A DNA stretch of 64,000 nt from Fischerella sp. PCC 9431 (GTDB lineage Bacteria; Cyanobacteriota; Cyanobacteriia; Cyanobacteriales; Nostocaceae), in contig NZ_KE650771.1 in the NCBI RefSeq assembly GCF_000447295.1, positions 3,714,310-3,778,309 on the forward strand, given 5' to 3'. A model generated the notes under the pieces. It ran no database searches and was not told the DNA's origin. It saw nothing but the letters and a program-made list of their open reading frames with translations. How positions within the stretch are numbered: position 1 is the first letter of the stretch; each line of letters begins with the position of its first letter. Shown one piece after another: positions 9,244 to 18,053 of this stretch. A program made the translations under genes and the position numbers.

Positions 9244-10479
9244 TTATTGGGGAATCTGTCGAGAAAGTTTTTGGATTTGTCCAGAAAAGTAATCTTCCTC
9301 GTATTTTAATTGTTGTGCTACCTCCAGTCCTTTTTGAAAAGCCTGTAGTGCTTGAGGATAGTCTTTACGTTCCAAGTGCATTTTGCCGATTTGATCGTAG
9401 GCATTCATTAAACCATAAAAATTGGAAGCTAATTGTTGAGTCTGTACAAGAATTTCACTAGCTTGCAATGCTTCTTGTATTTGTCCTTGGGAACGGTAGA
9501 GTGCAATTAATTTTTGCAAAGCTTCACCAGCACGTACGTACTGCTGTGATTGCCAAGCCATTGTGTAAGCTTGTTGATAGTTATTAAAAGCTTCCTGGAG
9601 AAGATTTGGATTTTTCTTGGCGAGAGATTCATAATCTGAACCGATCGCTAACTTTAAAGCTGGTAGTTGAGTCGGATTATTCTGTTGTTGATATATTTGT
9701 GCGAGTCGGTTTTGTATTTCTATTGCTTGCTGGGGTTGTTTTCCTTGTTCGTAAACGTAAGCTAATCTTTGTAGATATGCTAACTCGTTGACACTATCAC
9801 CCCTAGCAGTAGCTAGTTTTAACAACTCCTGATAGGTATCTGCTGCTTTGCTGTAATCAAACCAACTCAGATGCACTTCGGCGATCGCTTGCAAAATTTC
9901 TACTTCTTTGGCTGGATTTTGCTGCTGTCGCACCGCAGTTAAAACTTGCTGATACGCTTCCACAGAATTTTCAGGCGATCGCACTTGTTGATAAGCTTGT
10001 CCTAGTGCTTGTAATAAGTTTAAATTTGGGGTTTTTTGGGATTGTGCTTGTTTTTGAATCGCTTGCAATCGCTGAGTAATGTATTGTACCTCTGGACGAT
10101 TGCTTTTTTGATAGGCTACAGCACCCACTCTTCCTAGTGCTTGCACCTCTTTGATATAACCCAAATACCGACGCAACCGCAGTTCTCGGTTCCAGATCTC
10201 AAATGCTCCCAACTCATCACCCGCTTGCAGTTTGGCGGTAGCTTGTTGATTCAACTTATCCAACTCCGTCTCCAACCGTAGCTGTTCAATCACAGATAAC
10301 GGTTGTTTGTCTTTGCCGGGATTACGTGGCAACAGTGGATCAGGTGTGGTAATTTCTAAGGGTGATGGCGGAAACTCATCTGGTGGTTGAGGCTTTTTAG
10401 TAGCAGCCATAGTCAAGGAAGCAGCCAGTAACCAGAAAGCAGTAGTAGCAGTAATTGTCACACTTAAGCGTTTAAACAT
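9244..10479 (-). CDS. Exported TPR-repeat protein
   Basis: 411 residues with a Sec-type signal peptide (residues 1-25, ending LTMAA), a proline-rich linker (PPDEFPPSPLEITTPDP) and then about seven to eight TPR-like helical repeats to the C-terminus, such as AADTYQELLKLA, AIEIQNRLAQIYQQ and ALQAFQKGLEVAQQL. TPR arrays mediate protein-protein contacts; no enzymatic motif is seen. The signal places it in the periplasm or thylakoid lumen. It resembles conserved cyanobacterial TPR proteins of unknown role and appears monocistronic. Confidence 0.8.
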   Translation of the reverse strand: MFKRLSVTITATTAFWLLAASLTMAATKKPQPPDEFPPSPLEITTPDPLLPRNPGKDKQPLSVIEQLRLETELDKLNQQATAKLQAGDELGAFEIWNRELRLRRYLGYIKEVQALGRVGAVAYQKSNRPEVQYITQRLQAIQKQAQSQKTPNLNLLQALGQAYQQVRSPENSVEAYQQVLTAVRQQQNPAKEVEILQAIAEVHLSWFDYSKAADTYQELLKLATARGDSVNELAYLQRLAYVYEQGKQPQQAIEIQNRLAQIYQQQNNPTQLPALKLAIGSDYESLAKKNPNLLQEAFNNYQQAYTMAWQSQQYVRAGEALQKLIALYRSQGQIQEALQASEILVQTQQLASNFYGLMNAYDQIGKMHLERKDYPQALQAFQKGLEVAQQLKYEEDYFSGQIQKLSRQIPQ

Positions 10480-10512
10480 AATTGTTGGTCAATTGTCAAT
10501 GGTCATTAACTC

Positions 10513-10645
10513 AGTTATCAGTTATCAGTTATCAGTTATCAGTTATCAAATTAAACTGTTAACTGATAAGTCCTCCTCTTCCCGTGTCCTCCTTGTCCCC
10601 CTTGTCCTCCGTGTCCTCCGTGTCCTCCTTGTCTCCGGTGTCCCC
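10513..10645. repeat. Short tandem repeats: GTTATCA heptamers and CT-rich 9-mers
   Basis: 10513-10548 is about five copies of GTTATCA. 10571-10645 is a polypyrimidine-rich tract of GTGTCCTCC/TTGTCCCCC-like 9-mers. Both are typical of short tandemly repeated repetitive (STRR) sequences in Nostocales genomes and separate divergent genes. Confidence 0.75.
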
Positions 10646-10784
10646 ATAAGTTCAAAGTTGACAAATTAGGTATACTGACGATAGTCATTCAAAAATTCTC
10701 CTGCAAATTCAACAACTTTGCTTTTTTTGAAAAACCATAGACTGACTTTAGCCAAAAAGCATTTGTTCTGCGAGGGTGAACATC

Positions 10785-11534
10785 ATGACAGGTAAATTAG
10801 AAGGCAAAGTTGCAATTGTTACCGGGGCTTCTGCTGGTATTGGTGAAGCAACTGCGATCGCTCTTGCATTAGAAGGTGCAAAAGTGGTGTTGGCTGCTCG
10901 ACGTGGCGATCGCTTAGAGGCGCTAGCACAACGTATTGCTGATAGTGGTGGTCAAGCACTACCCATAATTACTGATGTGACAGACGAAAACCAAGTTCAA
11001 AATCTTGTTCAAAAAACCAATGCAGAATTCGGTCGGATCGATATCCTCGTCAACAATGCAGGTGTCGCCTTTGTGGGGCCGATTGATGGTGCTAACACTT
11101 CAGATTGGCGGCGCATGATTGATATCAATATTGTGGGATTGTTGTACGCAACTCACGCGGTGTTACCAATCCTCAAAACTCAGAGTACAGGGCATATTGT
11201 CAATATTTCATCCGTCGCAGGTCGGACAGCCAGAGAAGATATTGCTGTATATAATGCGACCAAGTGGGCTGTGAATGGTTTTTCAGAAGCTTTACGCAAA
11301 GAAGTCTACAAAGATAATATCCGTGTAACTATTATTGAGCCTGGTTTAGTAAATACAGAAATAAATCAAAACGTCAGTGATCCTGCTGTCAAAAAACGCA
11401 GTCAAGAACGCCGTCAATCAGTTACACCTCTAGAAAGCGAAGACATCGCAGCAGCTATTGTTTACGCAGTGACACAACCGCAGCGCGTCAATGTTAACGA
11501 AATTTTGATTCGACCTACACAGCAAGGGTGGTAG
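10785..11534 (+). CDS. Classical SDR-family NAD(P)-dependent oxidoreductase
   Basis: About 249 residues. The cofactor motif TGASAGIGEA lies near the N-terminus, NNAG at about 87-90, the catalytic Ser in ISSVAG and the Tyr/Lys pair in YNATKWAV. Arg residues after the second strand (AARRGDR) suggest NADP(H) preference. The substrate is unknown; the family includes YdfG-like dehydrogenases. I chose ATG 10785, which has GAGG nine nt upstream; an in-frame GTG at 10776 would add three residues. Confidence 0.9.
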   Translation: MTGKLEGKVAIVTGASAGIGEATAIALALEGAKVVLAARRGDRLEALAQRIADSGGQALPIITDVTDENQVQNLVQKTNAEFGRIDILVNNAGVAFVGPIDGANTSDWRRMIDINIVGLLYATHAVLPILKTQSTGHIVNISSVAGRTAREDIAVYNATKWAVNGFSEALRKEVYKDNIRVTIIEPGLVNTEINQNVSDPAVKKRSQERRQSVTPLESEDIAAAIVYAVTQPQRVNVNEILIRPTQQGW

Positions 11535-11577
11535 TGCGATCGCATGATAATAAGCACGATTAGGCAACTTGATAAAC

Positions 11578-11727
11578 TTACTCATCTTCCAGCTTCTCCT
11601 GCTGTTGCTTCTCCTCTACCTCTTTTATAGCTTGTTGCACATCCTTTTCTTGATAGGGTTTAGCGTCCGAAGTTACAATCACTAGAAATAAAAATCTTAG
11701 AGCTATAAGTATTATCAGTAACGTCAC
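11578..11727 (-). CDS. Possible 49-residue membrane protein with charged tail
   Basis: The reverse strand has an open frame from a GTG at 11727 to TAA at 11578. The product has one hydrophobic helix (about residues 2-18) followed by a highly charged tail rich in Glu, Lys and Gln ending KLEDE. Such a single-helix plus acidic tail protein is plausible, but the start codon is weak and no family is recognised. It could also be the tail of a degraded gene. Confidence 0.3.
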   Translation of the reverse strand: MTLLIILIALRFLFLVIVTSDAKPYQEKDVQQAIKEVEEKQQQEKLEDE

Positions 11728-11795
11728 TCAAGCATTTTCTAAGTATTAACGGATATTCTCATAATAATGAGAGTATCACTAATATCTAATTGAAT

Positions 11796-13121
11796 ATGGA
11801 TTTTGCAATCTCAATGTATAAAGGTGGGATCAAAGTTTATGCAGATGAATGTGATTTTTATTCCTATTCAAAACTAGGTTTAATTTGTCCTTTCTGTAGA
11901 AAAGAAGTTTATTTAAGGAAAGGGAATGTTAGAAAACCTTATTTTGCTCATTTTCATGCTACCAGTTCTAAGCAAGTAGAGAAATGTGAACTGAGAGCAT
12001 CAGTTTATGGTAATAGTACAGAAACTAGTAATTTTATTGAAGATAGAGGTCAAAGGCTAAAAATATTTCACGAGCATTTCTTAAGCATCATTTATATAGG
12101 AGAACACAAGATTATTAATGACATAAAATTTAATGATTGGCATCATTCAATAAAATTTTATAATAATCAAGCTATTAATAATATTACTAAATATTGTCTT
12201 GACTATTTCCTAATCCATCGACAAATAATTGAAAATAAGTTTATTCTTCATCTAGCCTTAATCAAAGATAAGCAAATTATGCTTCAACAGGAAATAGCTT
12301 TAGAAGCAATGGTTTACTTATGTGACAAATATAGATTGCATTTGTTAGAGTATCTACTGCATTACAGCATTTACCAATTATATAAATATGAACAATTTAA
12401 GTTATTTAGACAAGAGATTACAACAAAAGATATAGAAAATATTTGTCAATACGTAGGCGAACTCATTATGGGGAATCCTTGGATAAACGCATTACATACC
12501 GCTAAAGAGCTTGAACGGAAGAAAAAGGCTTGCACTAGCAGTGATAACAGTAATTCTCATAAAATTAAGGTGTTACCATCACAAGCTTATAATGTAGTTA
12601 CTGGTAAATCTAGGCTGCATCGTAGTGGAGGTTACTATGATTCGCATCTTAATGCTACAAAAAATAAACGTAGCACTGGAGTTAAACTAAGTACTACTAT
12701 TCAAAAGAATATAGATACATGTAAACTATCAAAACCATTCGTTATACCCGGTTTTAAAGCACCATTACAACTTCAAATTAGTAATACAGGAAACATTATA
12801 CTGAATGAATTTAATCAGTCAGGTTATCGCACTATAGCAACAATAGCTAAGATATGTGATTATCACTTTCAGCAAACTGGGGATACCAATAATCTGGTGT
12901 TTGATTGGACATACTATAAAAACATACCTACTAATCTTCAGAATGAGATCATTAGTAAACAGATTGATCGTATGTTAACCAAATCAACTAATGAAGCTAT
13001 TAACATAATAATTGATAATAAAGATAGTAAACAAGAACAACCTAAGAAGTTAAGTAGGAATGCACGTAATAAATTACGTCGTAAGATGGCTAATACAATT
13101 GATTTAACAAACAAAAAGTGA
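11796..13121 (+). CDS. CoiA-like competence/nuclease-family protein
   Basis: About 441 residues. The N-terminus has CPFCRKEVYLRKG followed by KPYFAHFHA, the Cys-pair plus 'FAH' signature of the CoiA family, in which this segment precedes a restriction-endonuclease-like domain. The middle is helical and unassigned; the C-terminus is basic (KLSRNARNKLRRKMA). CoiA proteins of Gram-positive bacteria aid recombination during transformation, and the role of cyanobacterial relatives is not settled. Base composition is markedly more AT-rich than neighbouring genes and HIP1 sites are absent, which hints at acquisition. ATG 11796 is preferred to a TTG two codons earlier. Confidence 0.65.
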   Translation: MDFAISMYKGGIKVYADECDFYSYSKLGLICPFCRKEVYLRKGNVRKPYFAHFHATSSKQVEKCELRASVYGNSTETSNFIEDRGQRLKIFHEHFLSIIYIGEHKIINDIKFNDWHHSIKFYNNQAINNITKYCLDYFLIHRQIIENKFILHLALIKDKQIMLQQEIALEAMVYLCDKYRLHLLEYLLHYSIYQLYKYEQFKLFRQEITTKDIENICQYVGELIMGNPWINALHTAKELERKKKACTSSDNSNSHKIKVLPSQAYNVVTGKSRLHRSGGYYDSHLNATKNKRSTGVKLSTTIQKNIDTCKLSKPFVIPGFKAPLQLQISNTGNIILNEFNQSGYRTIATIAKICDYHFQQTGDTNNLVFDWTYYKNIPTNLQNEIISKQIDRMLTKSTNEAINIIIDNKDSKQEQPKKLSRNARNKLRRKMANTIDLTNKK

Positions 13122-13135
13122 TTTAACTAAAGTTG

Positions 13136-13246
13136 CTAAATAAGGACAGATGCCATAACGTTGAAACCTCGATATTGTTCTGAGTAACTTTCCATCAGAG
13201 ATAAAAGACGCTTAAAACTGAAAATAGAGGGATTAAAAGCAGCCAT
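13136..13246 (-). pseudogene. Possible C-terminal remnant of a lost gene
   Basis: The reverse strand encodes 36 residues starting MAAFNPSIFSFKRLLSLMES and ending in a stop. Stops precede the frame shortly upstream. The sequence has the amphipathic look of a real protein terminus, perhaps of a transposase or similar mobile gene, but I cannot name a family. Confidence 0.25.
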
Positions 13247-13395
13247 GCCACGGTTTTTTATCTACATTGTGATTGAATCCACAGAAGTAATCTGTTGTGG
13301 AACTTCTATACAACTAGATTGACGTAAAGCAACACTGTTACAGTGCAGCCAAGTTTATGCAACTTGTGTAAATGTAGAGCAATTGATAAAACAAA

Positions 13396-13467
13396 AGCCC
13401 GTGGCGAGGATTGAACTCGCGACCTCACCCTTACCAAGGGTGTGCTCTACCACTGAGCTACACGGGC
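13396..13467 (-). tRNA. tRNA-Thr(GGT)
   Basis: Reverse-strand cloverleaf: acceptor GCCCGTG/CACGGGC, D-arm TAGCTCAGTGGTAGAGCA, anticodon loop TTGGTAA with anticodon GGT, T-arm with GTTCAATC. The discriminator base is T, and CCA is not encoded. It lies 78 nt from the tRNA-Tyr gene on the same strand, probably in one transcript. Confidence 0.95.
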
Positions 13468-13545
13468 AAAATAACGCATTCATAAAATTAAAAATGTAAA
13501 ACTAAAACTCTACAATTTTAATCTTACATTTTTAACCTTAGCAGG

Positions 13546-13628
13546 TGGGCCGGGCTGGATTTGAACCAGCGTAGGCGCTAGCCAACGGATTTACAGTCCG
13601 TCTCCATTAACCACTCGGACACCGACCC
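13546..13628 (-). tRNA. tRNA-Tyr(GTA)
   Basis: Reverse-strand class II tRNA with acceptor GGGTCGG/CCGGCCC, anticodon loop ACTGTAAAT (GTA), a long variable arm and GTTCAAATC in the T-loop. The discriminator is A. It is the upstream member of the tRNA pair. Confidence 0.95.
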
Positions 13629-13769
13629 GTGAGACCCACGATTAAGAATAGTAGCACAAGGTTTTAAAATTTCCAACCTTTTTTTCAAAAAAAATATTTA
13701 GGGAACAGGGAAAGAGGACAAGGAGGAGAAGGAAGCAGGGTGCGGGGAGCAGGGAGCGGAGGAGAATAA

Positions 13770-13867
13770 CCAATGCCCAATGCCCAATTCCCGATCCCCG
13801 ATGCCCAATGCCCAATTCCCGATCCCCGATCCCCGATCCCCAATCCCCAATCCCCAATCCCCAATCC
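13770..13867. repeat. Heptanucleotide STRR tract (CCCAATN/CCCGATN)
   Basis: About 14 successive seven-base units of the form CCCAATG, CCCGATC or CCCAATC fill the space up to the stop codon of the ABC exporter. The 7-base phase leaves long open frames in several phases, which are not genes. Confidence 0.85.
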
Positions 13868-15685
13868 CTAACTCAGTAATTCACCAGTTTCTTGCAGTGC
13901 GTGCAAGCGATGGTAAATACCGCCATGACGCAGGAGTTGTTCGTGATTACCGACTTCTATGATTTTGCCTTGGTCTAGAACCACAATCTGATCTGCTTCT
14001 CTGACTGTACTCAGGCGGTGAGCAATGACAATTGTGGTACGAGTTCCTTGGAGCGATCGCATGGCTAATTGAATCGAACGCTCAGACTCATAATCTAAGC
14101 TAGAGGTCGCTTCGTCAAAAATCAGCACATCTGGTTCTACTAATAACGCCCTAGCAATTCCCAGACGCTGTCTTTGTCCACCAGACAACCTCACACCCCT
14201 TTCTCCTACTACTGTGTTATAACCTTGGGGTAAATTCTGAATCACTTCATCAAGCCTGGCGATTCTACAAGCTTCTGCAACTTGGTCAAAGCTGACATCT
14301 GATCGACCATACTTGAGATTATCCAAGACAGTTCCGTTAAAAACATCTACTTCTTGGTGAACTATTGCCAGTCTGCGGCGATAATTTCCCACATTTAAAG
14401 TGCGAATATCTTGACCATCAATCAGAATTTGACCTTCATTTGGTTCAAAATAGCGCAATAGTAATTTTACCAAAGTGGATTTACCAGAACCCGATCGCCC
14501 GACCAATGCCACTGTTTGATATGGTTCAATCAAGAGATTGATATCCTGCAAAACTGGGCGCTGAGGTTCGTAGCCAAAGCTCACGTGGGAAAACTCTACT
14601 TTTCCTGTAAACTGATAAGCTGAATCTGGTTGCGGTTTCTCCAAAAGACCAATCGAATCAACTCCAGATGGTTCTTTGAGAAATTCGTTAAACCGCACCA
14701 TAGAACTATAGCGACGAGCAAAAATCTCCGCCAGTACGCTAATTGGTTCCAACTCCGCATAAGCCATACTGGAAAGAGTTAAGGTCATGATAAAGTGACC
14801 AAGAGAAATCCTACCAGCGACTGTTTCGACTAGCGTCAAACCTAAAATCGCAAACACGCAAAACTGAATGATAGTTCTTTGCTTGGTATTTAGCTTGACG
14901 TAACCTCTGTGGATACGATAATCCACCACAGTGAATTCACGTTCTAAACGGACTTTTTGCCGTTCTAGTTCTTTGGCTTCTGTCGCGAATGCTTTTACTG
15001 TTTTAATGTTGCTGATAATTTCTGAAGTCCGGCTTTCTGTCCCTTCTCCATATTTATCCAAGCGGTTATCATGCCAAACTAGGCGCTTTAACTTTTTCAA
15101 GGTAAAGCCAAGAATCACCACAAAGGAAATTAAGTACAAAACCGCGATCCGCCATTCCACAAACCAGATAAATACAAAAATCCCCAACACCCGAAACAGC
15201 TTCGGAATCATCTGTCCTGCGATTTCGGGATAAGTCCAAGTGTGGTTGGCGACACCTCTTGCTACTCGCCCTGCAATGCGTCCGGGGTTATTTTCGTCAT
15301 AAAATTCTAGGGGTAAGGTGAGAATCTTTTCAATCGCTTTTTGATGTTGATCTCGACGCGACCTTAAGGCAATATCCCAATGAAACCAACTAGTTAACCA
15401 AGGTTGTGTCGGCGCTCTCACCACAGTCACAAGAAAAATTAAACCCAGCAATACACCTAAAGATAGAAGCTGATTAACTGGGTAATTGATAAGGTTTGCA
15501 ATTGTGGCGATCGCTGCCGTCAATGGCTGATCTAATGGTTGATTAGACAATACATTCAAAATCTGCCCGATCACATACGGTACGACCAAATCGATAATCT
15601 CGTAAACACTGGTAGCTGCAATACTGAAAATACTCAGCTTCCAGTAGGGACGAAAGTAATTGAGAATATCTCTAAAGTTTGCCAT
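13868..15685 (-). CDS. ABC exporter half-transporter (membrane domain fused to ATPase)
   Basis: About 605 residues. The N-terminal half is a six-helix type-I exporter domain. The ATPase half has Walker [10 protein letters not shown] (about residue 394), signature LSGGQ (about 498), Walker [13 protein letters not shown] and the H-loop IAHRLSTV. It should act as a homodimer, or pair with another half-transporter. Substrate is not evident; the order resembles MsbA/MdlB-type lipid or drug exporters. A second, different half-exporter is encoded at 18054 on the opposite strand. ATG 15685 is preferred over a GTG three codons upstream. Confidence 0.93.
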   Translation of the reverse strand: MANFRDILNYFRPYWKLSIFSIAATSVYEIIDLVVPYVIGQILNVLSNQPLDQPLTAAIATIANLINYPVNQLLSLGVLLGLIFLVTVVRAPTQPWLTSWFHWDIALRSRRDQHQKAIEKILTLPLEFYDENNPGRIAGRVARGVANHTWTYPEIAGQMIPKLFRVLGIFVFIWFVEWRIAVLYLISFVVILGFTLKKLKRLVWHDNRLDKYGEGTESRTSEIISNIKTVKAFATEAKELERQKVRLEREFTVVDYRIHRGYVKLNTKQRTIIQFCVFAILGLTLVETVAGRISLGHFIMTLTLSSMAYAELEPISVLAEIFARRYSSMVRFNEFLKEPSGVDSIGLLEKPQPDSAYQFTGKVEFSHVSFGYEPQRPVLQDINLLIEPYQTVALVGRSGSGKSTLVKLLLRYFEPNEGQILIDGQDIRTLNVGNYRRRLAIVHQEVDVFNGTVLDNLKYGRSDVSFDQVAEACRIARLDEVIQNLPQGYNTVVGERGVRLSGGQRQRLGIARALLVEPDVLIFDEATSSLDYESERSIQLAMRSLQGTRTTIVIAHRLSTVREADQIVVLDQGKIIEVGNHEQLLRHGGIYHRLHALQETGELLS

Positions 15686-15798
15686 GATGCACACTGTCCA
15701 GAAGCATGAGTCTGTAGCTCTGGAAGTTATATACTACATTTATATTACATTGTAGTCAAGAGGCAGATCGATAAATTAGCCTTTGGGAAGAGATGAAC

Positions 15799-15838
15799 GC
15801 TTATCAGTTATCAGTTATCAGTGAACAGTTATCAGTTA
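15799..15838. repeat. TTATCAG heptamer repeats
   Basis: Four to five copies of TTATCAG, one degenerate, of the same type as at 10513 and 62611. Confidence 0.7.
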
Positions 15839-15930
15839 CTTGATCACTCAACATCAAGATATTTGCGACAGTACATTTCACTGATGAGCGATCGCATTCT
15901 GACAAGCCACTATACATATATGAACTTATA

Positions 15931-16113
15931 TTGTCCGATCTATAAGAAAGGTCGTAACATTTGGGTCAATCGTTACGACGTTACTCACTAACATTGTCCC
16001 ATCTATAGAAAAGGTCGTAACATTTGGGTCAATCGTTACGACGTTACTTATTAACATTGTCCCATCTATAAGAAAGGTCGTAACATTTGGGTCAATCGTT
16101 ACGATGTATTCTA
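15931..16113. repeat. 63-bp tandem repeat, three units, each containing a hairpin
   Basis: Units begin at 15931, 15994 and 16057, exactly 63 bp apart. Each contains GTCGTAAC, a 13-nt spacer and the exact complement GTTACGAC (the third right arm diverges slightly as it ends), plus TTGTCCCATCTATA. The copies differ at only a few positions. The array lies between the divergent ABC exporter and DUF2243 genes. Because 63 is a multiple of three, reverse-strand translation is open (21-residue units with VVTIDPNVTTF), but no start context or family supports a protein. Confidence 0.85.
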
Positions 16114-16254
16114 TGAATGAGACAACATTTGCCACAATTGCAAAAGCAAATCGCCAATAAAGCCCCATTTTTCATAACTACTAATCTCCAGGCAGAAGAT
16201 AGCGCTTCAAAAAAGTCTTATCCTGTGGGAAAAGCGTGTCTCATGAGGTCGGTA

Positions 16255-16743
16255 ATGGAGACAAGTAACCAGACGAGTAATCATCGCACTCCCCTAATTG
16301 CTGCTGGGATTTTTTTAGGTGTGGGACTAGGAGGATTTGTTGACGGGATTTTGCTGCATCAAATTTTGCAGTGGCATCATATGTTAAGCAGCATTCAACC
16401 GTTAATTAATAAATCTAACATAGATTTAAACATGGTTTGGGACGGTTTGTTTGATGCGTTTGACTGGGTAATGACCGTGATCGGGGTACTGTTGCTGTGG
16501 CGTGCAGGCGGACGCGATGATGTTCCTTGGTCATCAAATACCTTTTTTGGATCTATACTCATCGGTGCTGGGTTGTTTAACTTAGTTGAAGGATTAATAG
16601 ACCATCAAATTCTTGGTATTCATCATGTTAAACCAGGAGTACATCAGCTAGCTTGGGATTTGGGATTTTTAGCTAGTGGTGTGCTGCTAATTGTAGTTGG
16701 GTGGTTAATTTTACAAACCTTGCCAAAAACGATTGAGAAATAA
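16255..16743 (+). CDS. DUF2243 family membrane protein
   Basis: 162 residues from the ATG at 16255, which has GAGG seven nt upstream; longer in-frame starts (16243 and 16117) run into the repeat region. Four membrane helices are visible, with GVGLGGFVDGILLHQILQWHHML in the first, NLVEGLIDHQILGIHH in the third, and a final helix GVLLIVVGWLIL. The repeated pattern of Gly-x-x-(Asp/Glu)-Gly...His-Gln-Ile-Leu...His-His is characteristic of DUF2243. The conserved His suggest metal or haem contact, which is inference. Function is unknown. Confidence 0.85.
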   Translation: METSNQTSNHRTPLIAAGIFLGVGLGGFVDGILLHQILQWHHMLSSIQPLINKSNIDLNMVWDGLFDAFDWVMTVIGVLLLWRAGGRDDVPWSSNTFFGSILIGAGLFNLVEGLIDHQILGIHHVKPGVHQLAWDLGFLASGVLLIVVGWLILQTLPKTIEK

Positions 16744-16787
16744 TACGGTTTTGGTAACAAGGGTGCAGGGTGCAGAAATGTAAAAAT

Positions 16788-16819
16788 GTAGGGTGTGTTG
16801 TCGCGTAGCGCAACGCACC
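16788..16819. repeat. Dispersed hairpin fragment (GGGTGTGTTG...CAACGCACC)
   Basis: Near-palindrome with GGTGTGTTG and CAACGCACC arms around GTCGCGTAGCG. A related copy is at 50378-50410. It is of the type found scattered in Nostocales intergenic DNA. Confidence 0.6.
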
Positions 16820-16905
16820 TTCAAGACTCAAAGCTGCGTGATTCCTACAGCATAACGCAACAGCAATCAAGCGGGAGGAACAACACGTGAATTACGTGCG
16901 ATCGC

Positions 16906-17424
16906 TTATTTTCTATTACCTCTCGTAGGATCATAAATCTCGTAATAAAGCAAGGGTCTTTCGTTAACTATGTCTCTTTTTATTCGAGACATGCCTATTT
17001 TATTCAAGACGCGAATTGAGCGATCGTTTGGCTCATCAACATCTGCAACTATATATTTAAGATCCAAGTTGGCAAATGCATAATCTAGTACAGCCAAAGT
17101 CGCTTCGGTTGCATAACCACGTCCCCAAAACTGGGGTCGGACACCAAAAATTAAACTAGGTAATTCTTCACTAAATTGGAGTAAACCTGCAAACCCGGCT
17201 ATCTGGTTGCTGTGATTCTCAAAAAATAACCAAATTCCATAACCCTGATTGCTAAAGCTAGTAATGCTGGCTTCAATAAAGCCTTGAGCTTCTTCACGGG
17301 AAATTTGGCGATCGTCAAAGAGAAATCGCCGAATGTCTGCATCACACCATAAATTGTGTAGAGAGTCAAGATCTGCAATTTGACATGGGCGTAGGTATAG
17401 GCGATCGCTGTGTAGCAAGTTCAT
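16906..17424 (-). CDS. GNAT acetyltransferase, RimJ/RimL type
   Basis: 172 residues. The N-terminus (LHSDRLYLRPCQIADLDSL) and the acetyl-CoA loop FWGRGYATEATLAVLDYAF are diagnostic of the RimJ/RimL-like GNAT group, as is NDRSIRVLNKIGM near the end. The acetyl acceptor is unknown. It overlaps the upstream gene by 4 nt (ATGA), so the two acetyltransferases are translationally coupled; they are paralogous in layout but divergent in sequence. Confidence 0.9.
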   Translation of the reverse strand: MNLLHSDRLYLRPCQIADLDSLHNLWCDADIRRFLFDDRQISREEAQGFIEASITSFSNQGYGIWLFFENHSNQIAGFAGLLQFSEELPSLIFGVRPQFWGRGYATEATLAVLDYAFANLDLKYIVADVDEPNDRSIRVLNKIGMSRIKRDIVNERPLLYYEIYDPTRGNRK

Positions 17425-17975
17425 GGAAATAGCAGAGTATAACTAGAATCGTCCGGTTGCCAAGCTGCTCGTGTCAGAGCATAATACACTACATTTAAAT
17501 TATAAAAATAAGCTTCTTTTTCATACTTTAATCCGGCTTTTTCCATCACACGCCGGGAAGCAGTATGTTCTGGTGCAGTGATGGCAACAATTTTGTCTAA
17601 TTTGACCTCTGCAAAACCATACCTCAAACTAGCTTTTGTGGCTTCTGTAGCGATACCTTGATTCCTATAAGCTTGATCCAAACGATAGAGAACTTCTACT
17701 TCTGGAGTGTTTGGTAAAAAATTTAATCCGCAATGACCTATTAACTTATTTGTAGCTTTGTCTACTACAACCCAAACTCCAAAGCCGTGCTGTTTCCAAT
17801 GGTGCATAAAAAATTCTAAAATTTGTTGTGTGACATCTTTGACTTGATCTTTGGGAATAGGACCTCTGGGGGAGTATTTCATTACTTCGGGATTGCTTAA
17901 AATTACTGCTGTTTCATCGACATCATCAAGGGTGTATGGTCGGAGGTACAATCGCGTGGTTTCAATCTTTGGCAT
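17421..17975 (-). CDS. GNAT acetyltransferase, RimJ/RimL type
   Basis: About 184 residues from ATG 17975 (MPKIETTRLYLRPYTLDD); a GTG eight codons upstream is a weaker alternative. The acetyl-CoA site reads YRNQGIATEATKASLRYGF and is followed by EHTASRRVMEKAGL. It is the first gene of a two-gene operon with the acetyltransferase at 16906. It diverges from the ABC exporter at 18054 with about 80 nt between starts. Confidence 0.9.
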   Translation of the reverse strand: MPKIETTRLYLRPYTLDDVDETAVILSNPEVMKYSPRGPIPKDQVKDVTQQILEFFMHHWKQHGFGVWVVVDKATNKLIGHCGLNFLPNTPEVEVLYRLDQAYRNQGIATEATKASLRYGFAEVKLDKIVAITAPEHTASRRVMEKAGLKYEKEAYFYNLNVVYYALTRAAWQPDDSSYTLLFP

Positions 17976-18053
17976 GATGATGAGTAGAGATGCGAACACT
18001 ATATTAAAAAAATTTGCTTATAGTATTGTAAAAATTAATATAATTTTCCTATT

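Noticed and set aside
13642..13857. 71-residue reverse frame next to the tRNA pair
   Set aside because: Translation of the CCCAATN/CCCGATN tract only.
15926..16168. 80-residue reverse frame with 21-residue repeats
   Set aside because: Arises because the 63-bp repeat is a multiple of three; start context and family support are missing.
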